Positions 1 through 5,544 of a stretch of DNA of 64,000 nucleotides are shown here, piece by piece (the stretch's first letter is position 1; the number at the start of each line of letters is the position of its first letter). Where the stretch lies: positions 372,001 to 436,000 of the forward strand of contig NZ_JAERSG010000005.1 of assembly GCF_016735675.1 (NCBI RefSeq). The letters run 5' to 3'. The position numbers and the translations under genes are program-made. The stretch is from Nocardioides baculatus (lineage in GTDB: Bacteria; Actinomycetota; Actinomycetes; Propionibacteriales; Nocardioidaceae). Under the pieces are notes generated by a model. The model was not told the DNA's origin. It searched no databases and saw only the letters and a program-made list of their open reading frames with translations.

Positions 1-339
1 TCCGGCTCGTCCGGCGCGGTCTTCCTCGACACCGACCCGAGCGACCCCGGCCCGGAGTACGTCTTCGCCGGCGGCTACTTCGTCGGCACCGACTACACCC
101 TGCTCCACACCGACGGCTTCGCGACCTCCGCGTGGGGCGACCCCGTCGAGGGCTCCTACCGGATGAAGGTCGACTACGACGCCGAGCAGGTCCGGATGCG
201 GATCTCCCGCGACGCGATCGGCTCGCCGGACGAGGTCCGGGTCGCCGTACGCGTCGCCGGCACGCGACCCAACGGCAAGGACACCAGGAAGGACTGGCTC
301 GTCGCGCCCCGCACCTTCACCGACTGGGTCGCGCAGTAG
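1..339 (+). CDS. C-terminal part of an unidentified protein (5' end outside window)
   Basis: The frame is open from base 1 and ends at TAG 337-339, giving 112 residues of a longer protein. The last ~60 residues read as alternating hydrophobic beta strands (YRMKVDYDAEQVRMRISRDA, then VRVAVRVAG). This resembles the end of a beta-sandwich, DOMON or carbohydrate-binding-like domain. Aromatics and Asp/Gly turns are frequent in the N-terminal half. No catalytic motif is visible and the function is unknown. It converges on the YCII gene, with only 6 bases between the stop codons. Confidence 0.6.
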   Translation, partial: SGSSGAVFLDTDPSDPGPEYVFAGGYFVGTDYTLLHTDGFATSAWGDPVEGSYRMKVDYDAEQVRMRISRDAIGSPDEVRVAVRVAGTRPNGKDTRKDWLVAPRTFTDWVAQ

Positions 340-345
340 CCCGGG

Positions 346-699
346 CTACTTGATCTCGCGGACCTCCTGCGGCCAGCCGCAGCCCTCGGCGACCCTGGCG
401 GCCCACTCCCGGGCCTCCTCGATCGTCTCCACCTCGATGATGGTGATGCCACCGAGGTACTCCGTCACCTCGGTGTAGGGGCCGTCGGTCACCAGCATCT
501 CGCCGCTGGTGCCGTCGGCGCTGAAGGCCAGCTCCATCTCCTCGACGAGGCCGCCGGCGAAGACCAGGACGCCGGCGGCCTCCATGTCGGCGACGACCTT
601 CCTGGAGGGCTCGACGCGGGTCTGGTACCACTCCGCGGGGTGGTCCCCGACCCACTGCTGCATGAAGTAGATCGCGTACCTGGTCTTCGGCTCGGTCAT
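346..699 (-). CDS. YCII-related (DGPF) domain protein
   Basis: This 117-residue protein has the layout of the YCII/DGPF family. It starts RYAIYFMQQW, has a central GVLVFAGGLVEEMELAFSAD stretch, and contains DGPYTEVTEYLGGITIIE, which carries the DGP(F/Y) signature, before the EAREWAARV helix. Family members are small dimeric alpha/beta barrels. In actinobacteria they are often encoded near ECF sigma factors, but none is seen here. Their reaction is generally unknown. The ATG at 699 is preceded by GAGGAG about 5 bases upstream, which supports this start over longer read-through. Confidence 0.85.
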   Translation of the reverse strand: MTEPKTRYAIYFMQQWVGDHPAEWYQTRVEPSRKVVADMEAAGVLVFAGGLVEEMELAFSADGTSGEMLVTDGPYTEVTEYLGGITIIEVETIEEAREWAARVAEGCGWPQEVREIK

Positions 700-802
700 G
701 TCACTCCTCGGCTGCGGGCCGCCCCGTGCGGCCCTCCGACACTCTGACGGACGGACCGGCCCGGAATCGACAGGTAGTGGCGCGGAAGGTCGTGCCGCGA
801 GC

Positions 803-865
803 GACACGTGTCCGCGACGTGGCCCCGCCGTGAGTCGTTCGAGGGCCACATCTCGGACACGTGTG
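803..865. repeat. 23-bp imperfect inverted repeat with 17-bp loop
   Basis: Arms at 803-825 and 843-865 match at 20 of 23 positions, and each contains GGACACGTGT or its complement. The structure sits in the 200-bp gap downstream of the MFS gene (stop at 900, minus strand) and upstream of the YCII gene (start at 699, minus strand). It could be the MFS transcription terminator, a large stem without a U-tract as is common in high-GC actinobacteria. Because each arm contains palindromic CACGTG, it could also be a paired operator for the YCII gene. The sequence alone does not decide. Confidence 0.55.
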
Positions 866-899
866 GACACTTCCTCCAGACCCGGGGCGGCGGCAGGCG

Positions 900-2120
900 T
901 CAGGGGGAAGCGGAGCCGGTGTCCTCGACCAGGACCGGCCGGCAGGCGAACCAGCCGGCGAGTACGCCGACGACGGCGCTCGTGGACAGCACGACGAGCG
1001 GTGCCGTCCACGAGCCCGTCGCCTCGCGCACCAGTCCGAGGCCGATCGGACCCAGGCAGGCCAGTCCGTAGCCGATGCCCTGCACGAACCCGGAGACCGT
1101 CGAGGCGGACTGCGGGGTCCGGGTGCGGAGGTTGACGAGCGTCAGGCAGAGCGGGAAGGTGCTGACCCCGATCCCGAGCGCGCACATCCAGAGCACCGTG
1201 CCGTCCACCGGGGAGAGGGCGAGGCCCGTGTAGCCCAGGACCAGGAGCGCCGAGCAGATGACGACGACCGGGAACGGGTTGCGCATCCGGGTGGCGAGCT
1301 GGGGGACGACGAGGGCGGCGAGCACGCCCCAGGCCGAGTAGAGCGCGAGCATGGAGCCGCCCCGGGTCGCGCTCGCCCCGGCGTCGGTGAGCACGGACGG
1401 CACCCACGTGATGATGCTGTAGTTGGCGACCGAGACGGCAGCGAACAGTCCCACCAGCCCCCAGGCGGTCGACGAGCGCACCGGTCGACGCTGGGCGCCG
1501 GGTCCCGAGGCGACGGCGCGGTGGTCGGCCGGGAGCCGGAGGGCGAGCGTCAGCCAGATGACCGCCGCAACGGCGGCGGGGACTGCCCAGATCCCCAGCG
1601 ACAGGCGCCACGACGTCGCCTGGGCGACGGGCACCGCCAGCAGGGGAGCGACGAACTGGCCCGTCTGCAGCAGGAGCAGGTAGCCCGAGGTCCAGGCTGC
1701 GACCCGTTCGGCGAACCACGCCTTGATGAGGGGAACGATCACGACGTTGGCCGCCCCGATGCCTGCCAGCGCGAGGACGGTCGACGCGACGAGCGTCAGC
1801 GGGGTCGGGGCGATCGCTCGCAGGACCAGGGCCGTCGCGGACAGGCCGAGCGCGGCCGCGGCGGTCCGTTCGAGCCCGTACCGCCGCGTGAGGACGGGGG
1901 CGAGGAAGCCGAAGACGGCGAACGTCGCTGCCGGAACGGTGCCCAGCAGCCCCGCGAGGGCGAGCCCGAAGCCCAGGTCGGCCCCGATCGTCTCCAGCAG
2001 GGGTGGCAACCCGGTCACCGCGGTGCGCAGGTCGAGCGCCGTCAGTGCGACGGCGAGCGCGGCGAAGGTGGCGAGGCGTCCACGACCCTGGAGGGTGTGC
2101 GACGGCAGCAACGACGTCAT
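900..2120 (-). CDS. MFS transporter, CynX/NimT (cyanate permease-like) family
   Basis: About 406 residues with roughly twelve hydrophobic segments and no signal peptide. The start (ALDLRTAVTGLPPLLETIGADLG) is typical of CynX/NimT-type permeases, in which the first helix is followed by a conserved arginine in LR. The substrate cannot be told; family members carry cyanate, 2-nitroimidazole or organic anions. The ATG at 2120 is chosen. A GTG at 2132 is an in-frame alternative, but it lies closer to the operator. The gene is divergent from the FadR-type regulator at 2159 across about 38 bp, suggesting that regulator controls it. Confidence 0.85.
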   Translation of the reverse strand: MTSLLPSHTLQGRGRLATFAALAVALTALDLRTAVTGLPPLLETIGADLGFGLALAGLLGTVPAATFAVFGFLAPVLTRRYGLERTAAAALGLSATALVLRAIAPTPLTLVASTVLALAGIGAANVVIVPLIKAWFAERVAAWTSGYLLLLQTGQFVAPLLAVPVAQATSWRLSLGIWAVPAAVAAVIWLTLALRLPADHRAVASGPGAQRRPVRSSTAWGLVGLFAAVSVANYSIITWVPSVLTDAGASATRGGSMLALYSAWGVLAALVVPQLATRMRNPFPVVVICSALLVLGYTGLALSPVDGTVLWMCALGIGVSTFPLCLTLVNLRTRTPQSASTVSGFVQGIGYGLACLGPIGLGLVREATGSWTAPLVVLSTSAVVGVLAGWFACRPVLVEDTGSASP

Positions 2121-2142
2121 GCTGGACTCCACGGGTCGGTCA

Positions 2143-2155
2143 ATGATGGGATCAT
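2143..2155. promoter_or_regulatory. Candidate GntR operator ATGAT-GGG-ATCAT
   Basis: A perfect 5-3-5 inverted repeat occupies the short divergent gap between the MFS permease and the GntR regulator, ending 3 bp before the regulator's ATG. FadR-subfamily regulators usually bind short palindromes of this size in their own divergent promoter. The match is by position and symmetry only. No specific consensus is claimed. Confidence 0.5.
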
Positions 2156-2158
2156 GGG

Positions 2159-2839
2159 ATGAATGACGGAGAGTCTGGCACGGCGAGGTCGGTGCGTCGA
2201 GTGGGACTGATCGACCAGGTCGCCGGCCGCTTCCACGACGAGATCACGTCGGGGCGGTGGCCCGTGGGTGCCCAGATCCCCATCGAGGCCGAGCTCGCCG
2301 AGGCGTTCGGAGTGGGGCGCAACACGGTGCGCGAGGCGCTGCAGTCGCTCGTGCGCGCCGGCCTGCTGAGCCGGGAGCAGGGTCGCGGCACCTTCGTGAT
2401 CGCCAGCACCGAGCTCCCCGGCTCGCTCGTCCGCGAGCTGTCCGGCGGCAGCCGTCACCACTACCTCGAGCTGCGCCTCGCGCTCGACAGCACCGCGGCC
2501 TCGCTGGCCGCCCTGCGTCGGACCGGCGCGGACGTCGAGCGGCTCCGCGAGCTGCGTGACGAGCGCGAGAGGGCCTGGGCCACGGCCGACGGCGATCTCA
2601 GGGCGCACGCCGACCTCGCCCTGCACCAGGCGGTGGTGGAGGCGACGCACAACCCGCTCTACGTCCGGCTCTACGCGGGCATGACCGACGTCTTCGCGGC
2701 GCACATGCGCGACGAGGAGTCAGGGGACGACGAGACCGCTCACCGTCACCACCGCGACCTCGTCGAGGCGATCGCGGCGGGTGACCCGGAGCGCGCCTCG
2801 GCACTCGTCCGGGACATCTTCGAGCCCTTCATGGGCTGA
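2159..2839 (+). CDS. GntR-family transcriptional regulator, FadR (FCD) subfamily
   Basis: 226 residues. Residues ~15-80 form a GntR winged helix with the signature AEAFGVGRNTVREALQSLVR and the wing GLLSREQGRGTFV. Residues ~100-225 form an all-helical FCD effector domain with ALHQAVVEATHNPL and the late HRHHRDLVEAIAAGD, whose His/Asp residues usually bind a metal and a carboxylate effector. The start at ATG 2159 has no clear Shine-Dalgarno sequence, so a leaderless message is possible. It probably represses itself and the divergent permease. The effector is unknown. Confidence 0.88.
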   Translation: MNDGESGTARSVRRVGLIDQVAGRFHDEITSGRWPVGAQIPIEAELAEAFGVGRNTVREALQSLVRAGLLSREQGRGTFVIASTELPGSLVRELSGGSRHHYLELRLALDSTAASLAALRRTGADVERLRELRDERERAWATADGDLRAHADLALHQAVVEATHNPLYVRLYAGMTDVFAAHMRDEESGDDETAHRHHRDLVEAIAAGDPERASALVRDIFEPFMG

Positions 2840-2840
2840 C

Positions 2841-2864
2841 CGGTCGTCCGTCGGGGACGGACCG
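2841..2864 (+). terminator. Hairpin downstream of the GntR gene
   Basis: Stem CGGTC-GTCC / GGAC-g-GACCG with a 5-base loop starts 1 base after the regulator's TGA. It lies between that stop and the stop of the stranded msrA 3' fragment (2872). It looks like the original terminator between convergent gntR and msrA, before the element entered msrA. Confidence 0.5.
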
Positions 2865-2871
2865 GGGGACC

Positions 2872-2954
2872 TCAGGCCGACTCGGGGAACTTCACGCCGG
2901 TGTTGGCGTGGCACCGGTAGCCGAAGGGGTTCTTGGCGAGGTACTGCTGGTGGG
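2872..2954 (-). pseudogene. msrA: Stranded original 3' end of msrA
   Basis: Read on the minus strand this stretch encodes HQQYLAKNPFGYRCHANTG, then VKFPESA and TGA. This is the ordinary C-terminus of the MsrA encoded intact at 4051-4701, whose own end is HQQYLARNPFGYRCHANTG, then VKFPDTV. The fragment has no start and is separated from the rest of msrA by 1.18 kb. It keeps host-like high GC3, unlike the copy now attached to msrA. It is the part displaced by insertion of the element and forms the left junction. Confidence 0.9.
2942..2954. repeat. Left attachment core (attL), TACTGCTGGTGGG
   Basis: First copy of the 13-bp direct repeat. On the minus strand it encodes the HQQY codons of msrA. 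To its left the sequence is host-type msrA; to its right (AGCAATCTTGCC) it is element sequence. The crossover must lie within or next to these 13 bases. Confidence 0.85.
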
Positions 2955-3047
2955 AGCAATCTTGCCTACGACGCAGTAGGTGGATCATCGCCGACTGGTC
3001 TCTTGAGGCCTCCGGCTCCGGTGCGACGCCCGCAACGTCTCTGACAC

Positions 3048-3076
3048 AGGGTCCGACCTCGTAGAGGTCGGACCCT
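3048..3076. terminator. Perfect 13-bp hairpin with GTA loop near the element's left end
   Basis: AGGGTCCGACCTC (3048-3060) pairs perfectly with GAGGTCGGACCCT (3064-3076) across a 3-base loop. As a symmetric stem it could end transcription from either side. Together with the hairpin at 4005-4038 it insulates the element from outside transcription. An RNA or protein-binding role is an alternative. The 93 bp to its left (2955-3047) contains only a small CTAC/GTAG stem and no gene. Confidence 0.6.
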
Positions 3077-3121
3077 TCGTCGCGTCCCTCCTAAGAAGAC
3101 GCGCCGCCGCCCGGTTATGTC

Positions 3122-3189
3122 TTACATCTAAGCGTCCAAGTTTCGTATAACATCTCCGTCTAGACGGAGACGGCCATCTAGTGTATGAT
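3122..3189 (+). promoter_or_regulatory. Promoter region of the element gene with an 18-bp palindromic operator
   Basis: Two plausible promoters face the 208-aa gene: TTACAT-18-TATAAC (3122-3151) and TAGACG-17-TATGAT (3161-3189). Between and overlapping them lies a perfect 18-bp palindrome, TCTCCGTCTAGACGGAGA (3153-3170), which covers the -35 of the second. A smaller repeat, TGATG-GTGA-CATCA, follows at 3187-3200. The arrangement suggests repression by a dimeric DNA-binding protein, either element-encoded or host-encoded. Confidence 0.5.
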
Positions 3190-3221
3190 GGTGACATCAA
3201 CTGACGACGGAAGGAGGCATC

Positions 3222-3848
3222 ATGAGCGAATCAGCAGCAGAAGGCACCGGCGCGGGTCTGCAGGACTTTCTGGCCTGGGCCGGGCGGACGGGCGAGATGA
3301 ACCCGACGACGGCGGAAGCATGGGCCGTCGCGTGCCGACGCGTGCTTGCTCTTGAGGACGACCCGGAGAACGTCGACTTGCGACAGGTGGACGTTGACAC
3401 GCTCCTCAGCCGGTTCGAGAACCTGAACCGAACCAAGTTCACGTCGTCCAGCATGAAGACCTACCAGTCCCGGTTCAGGGCCGCTGTTACCGCCTACTTG
3501 GCTTGGCTCGCGAACGAGCCTTGGAAGCCTGCCAAGCGGCTGTCCCGGAAGAAGTCGGACTCCGGCAACGGGTCTGGCGCGGCTACGCCCGCCAGTGGGG
3601 CGACCGAGAAGTCGACGACGCACGCTGCCGTGAGCACGCCCAAGCAGCCCGCGCACGAGACGGCTCCGCGACTGGTCACGTACCAAGTGCCGCTGCGGCC
3701 TGATCTGATGATCAGCATCAGCCTGCCGGTCGACCTCAACGAGGCTGATGCAGCACGAATCTCGGCGTTCGTCAGCAGCCTGGCATTCACCGTGAGCCAC
3801 TCGCCGACCATGTCGGCGAGTTCAGGACTCCGAACCGACGGAGGTTGA
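3222..3848 (+). CDS. Element-borne protein with recombinase core-binding-like N-terminus, no catalytic domain
   Basis: 208 residues, with ATG preceded by a strong AAGGAGG. Residues ~10-100 resemble the SAM-like core-binding domain of tyrosine recombinases: LQDFLAWAGRTGEMNPTTAE, a helix ending ACRRVLAL, then FTSSSMKTYQSRFRAAVTAY. A Lys/Arg-rich, Ser/Gly/Ala linker (~105-150) follows. A final ~45-residue module, TYQVPLRPDLMISISLPVDL then a short helix, has the look of a small alpha/beta unit. The R..HxxR..Y catalytic residues of tyrosine recombinases are absent and the protein ends too soon to hold them. It may be an accessory or directionality factor for a recombinase supplied in trans, a repressor acting at the 3153-3170 palindrome, or an unrelated cargo protein. 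Function unknown. Codon use is less GC-biased than in neighbours. Confidence 0.75.
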   Translation: MSESAAEGTGAGLQDFLAWAGRTGEMNPTTAEAWAVACRRVLALEDDPENVDLRQVDVDTLLSRFENLNRTKFTSSSMKTYQSRFRAAVTAYLAWLANEPWKPAKRLSRKKSDSGNGSGAATPASGATEKSTTHAAVSTPKQPAHETAPRLVTYQVPLRPDLMISISLPVDLNEADAARISAFVSSLAFTVSHSPTMSASSGLRTDGG

Positions 3849-4004
3849 TGTGCCCATCATGCTGATGGGCGGTCGTCCATGAGTAGACCAGTCAGGGTCG
3901 ACGACCGCCCCCGGGTGAACGAGAAGGTACTTCGCTGCCAGGCGGGACTTCTCTTCATTCGCAGGGGTAAGAGTACCTCAGGACCGCCCTGAGCGGTCGG
4001 TCGT
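3849..4004 (+). ncRNA. Structured untranslated region with mutually exclusive hairpins
   Basis: This lies directly after the 208-aa gene's stop. Hairpin A is GCCCATCA-tgc-TGATGGGC (3852-3870). Hairpin B is GGGCGGTCGTC (3867-3877) with GACGACCGCCC (3900-3910), a perfect 11-bp stem. A and B share bases 3867-3870, so they cannot both form fully. Further pairings are GAGAAG/CTTCTC (3921-3926 with 3948-3953), GGTACT/AGTACC (3926-3931 with 3972-3977) and GACCGC/GCGGTC (3982-3987 with 3993-3998). The set suggests a folded RNA, either a 3' UTR or a separate small RNA ended by the hairpin at 4005. No known RNA family is recognised. Confidence 0.45.
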
Positions 4005-4038
4005 AGGGCGATGCCGCACTGACTTGCGGCATCGCCCT
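4005..4038. terminator. Perfect 14-bp stem-loop at the element's right end
   Basis: AGGGCGATGCCGCA (4005-4018) pairs perfectly with TGCGGCATCGCCCT (4025-4038) around a 6-base loop and is followed by TTC. It ends transcripts from the element gene. From the other strand, it is the first hairpin after the msrA stop (4051), so it probably serves both. Confidence 0.75.
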
Positions 4039-4050
4039 TCGACGTCACAG

Positions 4051-4701
4051 TTAGACGGTGTCAGGAAACTTCACACCAGTGTTCGCGTGACACCTGTACC
4101 CAAACGGGTTGCGCGCCAAATACTGCTGGTGGGCGTCCTCGGCGTAGAAGTACGGCGTCTCGCTGGCGGGGCGGATCTCGGTGGTGATCTCGCCGAGGCC
4201 GCGGCGGGCGAGCTCGTCGCCGTAGACCTGGGTCAGCTCGCGCGCGGTCTGCTCCTGCTCGGGGCTTGTGAAGTAGATCGCGGAGCGGTACTGGGTGCCG
4301 ACGTCGTTGCCCTGGCGCATGCCCTGGGTCGGGTCGTGGATCTCGAAAAACTTCTTGAGCAGGTCGGCGTAGGAGACCACGGCCGGGTCGAAGACGACGC
4401 GGATCGCCTCGGTGTGCCCGGTCCGGCCGCTGCAGACCTCTTCGTAGGTCGGGTTCGGGGTGCTGCCGCCGGCGTAGCCGACGGACGTCGACCAGACGCC
4501 GGGCAGCTGCCAGTAGATCTCCTCCGCGCCCCAGAAGCAGCCCAGGCCGAGGACGGCGACCTCGTGGCCGGCCGGGACCTCGTCGGTGACGACGGGGGTG
4601 TGGAGGACGACGTGCTCGCCGAGGCTCCACATCTGCTGCTCACGGCCGGGGAGGGCCTGGTCGGGCGTGGGGAGGGTGGAGGGCTTGCCGAATCCGAACA
4701 T
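4051..4701 (-). CDS. msrA: Peptide-methionine (S)-S-oxide reductase MsrA, 3' end supplied by the mobile element
   Basis: 216 residues. It reduces methionine-S-sulfoxide in proteins. The catalytic motif GCFWGAEE places the nucleophile at Cys55. The usual GYAGG, GHTEAIRVVFDP and QGNDVGTQYRSAIY blocks follow. The C-terminus, HQQYLARNPFGYRCHANTG then VKFPDTV, keeps Cys204 in GYRCH, the likely resolving cysteine. Bases 4051-4120 come from the inserted element. They keep the protein but change many synonymous positions, with more A/T at third positions than the rest of the gene. The displaced original tail is at 2872-2954. Start ATG 4701. Confidence 0.95.
   Translation of the reverse strand: MFGFGKPSTLPTPDQALPGREQQMWSLGEHVVLHTPVVTDEVPAGHEVAVLGLGCFWGAEEIYWQLPGVWSTSVGYAGGSTPNPTYEEVCSGRTGHTEAIRVVFDPAVVSYADLLKKFFEIHDPTQGMRQGNDVGTQYRSAIYFTSPEQEQTARELTQVYGDELARRGLGEITTEIRPASETPYFYAEDAHQQYLARNPFGYRCHANTGVKFPDTV
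4121..4133. repeat. Right attachment core (attR), TACTGCTGGTGGG
   Basis: Second copy of the 13-bp direct repeat, inside the msrA coding sequence (codons HQQY). Host-type msrA sequence resumes immediately to its right (CGTCCTCGGCG); element-supplied, A/T-richer msrA codons lie to its left. Confidence 0.85.
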
Positions 4702-4858
4702 GCCTCCATTCTCCCCCGTCGGACAAGGGCGGAGGGGGTGGTCTACGTGGAACTACGTGGTCTAGACGTCGTGCTGCCACCGATGTGCTCGCCGGTGCCG
4801 ACGCGCAGGGTGCTGCCAACCGATCCGTCTCGGATCCTGATCGAAAGGCCACCACTTC

Positions 4859-5443
4859 ATGCTGTTCCGCTCAAGCACCTACGCCAACGTCGCGTCGACC
4901 CTGGCACTCGTCGTCGCCCTCGGGGGCACCAGCTACGCCGCCGTGGCCGTCGCCAAGAACTCGGTCGGTTCGTCGCAGATCATCAACTCGTCCATCAAGA
5001 GCGCCGACGTCAAGAACGGCGCCCTCAAGGCGGCCGACTTCAAGGCCGGCGAGCTCCCGGCGGGGGCGCAGGGTCCGGCCGGACCGGCTGGTCCTGCGGG
5101 CGCGGCCGGTCCTGCCGGTGCCGCCGGGACCGCCCGCGCGTACGCCTACGTCTCGCCGGTCGGCCCGACCCTCACCCGGGCCAAGGGCTTCACCTCGGTG
5201 CGCCGCACGACGACGGGCTACTACTGCCTCCTGCTGCCCGGGATCGACCAGGGGCCGCTCCCCGTGCTGACGGCCGTGGACTACCGGAACACCACGGGAC
5301 CCGAGGGCAACACGGCCGCCATGTGGGACGCGGACGCGAACTGCAACGCCGACGAGGTCGGCGTCGTCACCGACCGCATCGCCGACGCCTACGCGCCTGC
5401 CGACTTCAGCAACACGGTGGCGTTCACCGTGCTGGTTCCCTGA
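4859..5443 (+). CDS. Collagen-like repeat surface protein
   Basis: 194 residues. An N-terminal hydrophobic segment (residues ~8-32, ANVASTLALVVALGGTSYA) is a signal peptide or anchor. Next comes NSSIKSADVKNGALKAADFK, a pattern common before collagen-like repeats in actinobacterial surface proteins. A short Gly-X-Y run (GPAGPAGPAGAAGPAGAAG, ~75-93) leads into a ~100-residue C-terminal domain with two cysteines. It is likely exported. Its role is unknown; family members are thought to be structural or adhesive. The 158-bp upstream gap holds the direct repeat CTACGTGG (two copies) and GATCCG-tct-CGGATC just before the start. Confidence 0.75.
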   Translation: MLFRSSTYANVASTLALVVALGGTSYAAVAVAKNSVGSSQIINSSIKSADVKNGALKAADFKAGELPAGAQGPAGPAGPAGAAGPAGAAGTARAYAYVSPVGPTLTRAKGFTSVRRTTTGYYCLLLPGIDQGPLPVLTAVDYRNTTGPEGNTAAMWDADANCNADEVGVVTDRIADAYAPADFSNTVAFTVLVP

Positions 5444-5467
5444 CGACCGATCGCGACACAGCTGCAG

Positions 5468-5505
5468 GGAACGGCCGCCGCCGGCGTGGGTGCGGCGGCC
5501 GTTCC
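5468..5505 (+). terminator. 12-bp GC-rich stem-loop after the collagen-like gene
   Basis: GGAACGGCCGCC (5468-5479) pairs perfectly with GGCGGCCGTTCC (5494-5505) over a 14-base loop, 25 bp past the stop of the collagen-like gene and 40 bp before metB. Confidence 0.75.
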
Positions 5506-5544
5506 GCTGTCCGGGCTGCTGACGGCTGGGTCTACGCTCGACCG

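Larger units (their letters stand above)
2942..4133. mobile_element. 1,179-bp integrative element inserted in the 3' end of msrA
   Basis: Both junctions carry the same 13 bases, TACTGCTGGTGGG, at 2942-2954 and 4121-4133. Left of the first copy is the stranded msrA tail. Right of the second copy is the rest of msrA. The element itself supplies a new msrA 3' end (4051-4120), so MsrA stays full length. Inside, in order, are a 93-bp end segment, a perfect terminator-like hairpin, a promoter with an 18-bp palindrome, one 208-aa gene, a structured untranslated stretch and a second terminator. Its GC content is clearly lower than that of the flanks. No complete recombinase is present. It could be a satellite mobilised in trans or a deletion remnant of a larger island. 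Confidence 0.85.

Noticed and set aside
346..1719. Long minus-strand open frame covering the YCII gene and running far upstream into the MFS region
   Set aside because: Only its last 117 codons look like a protein. The rest is Arg/Pro/Gly-rich antisense-frame sequence over the MFS gene, typical of GC-rich DNA.
3222..3848. Full tyrosine integrase
   Set aside because: The protein is 208 residues, has no Arg...His-x-x-Arg...Tyr set and no room for the catalytic domain. No frameshifted remainder follows in other frames.
3849..4040. Retron msr/msd or TnpB/IS-associated guide RNA
   Set aside because: No reverse transcriptase, TnpB-like or transposase gene is present. The folding supports a structured RNA but not these families.
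4024..5544. Upstream extension of the metB frame to nearly 900 residues
   Set aside because: The extension lies over msrA and the collagen-like gene in other frames and has no protein-like pattern. metB starts at GTG 5545.
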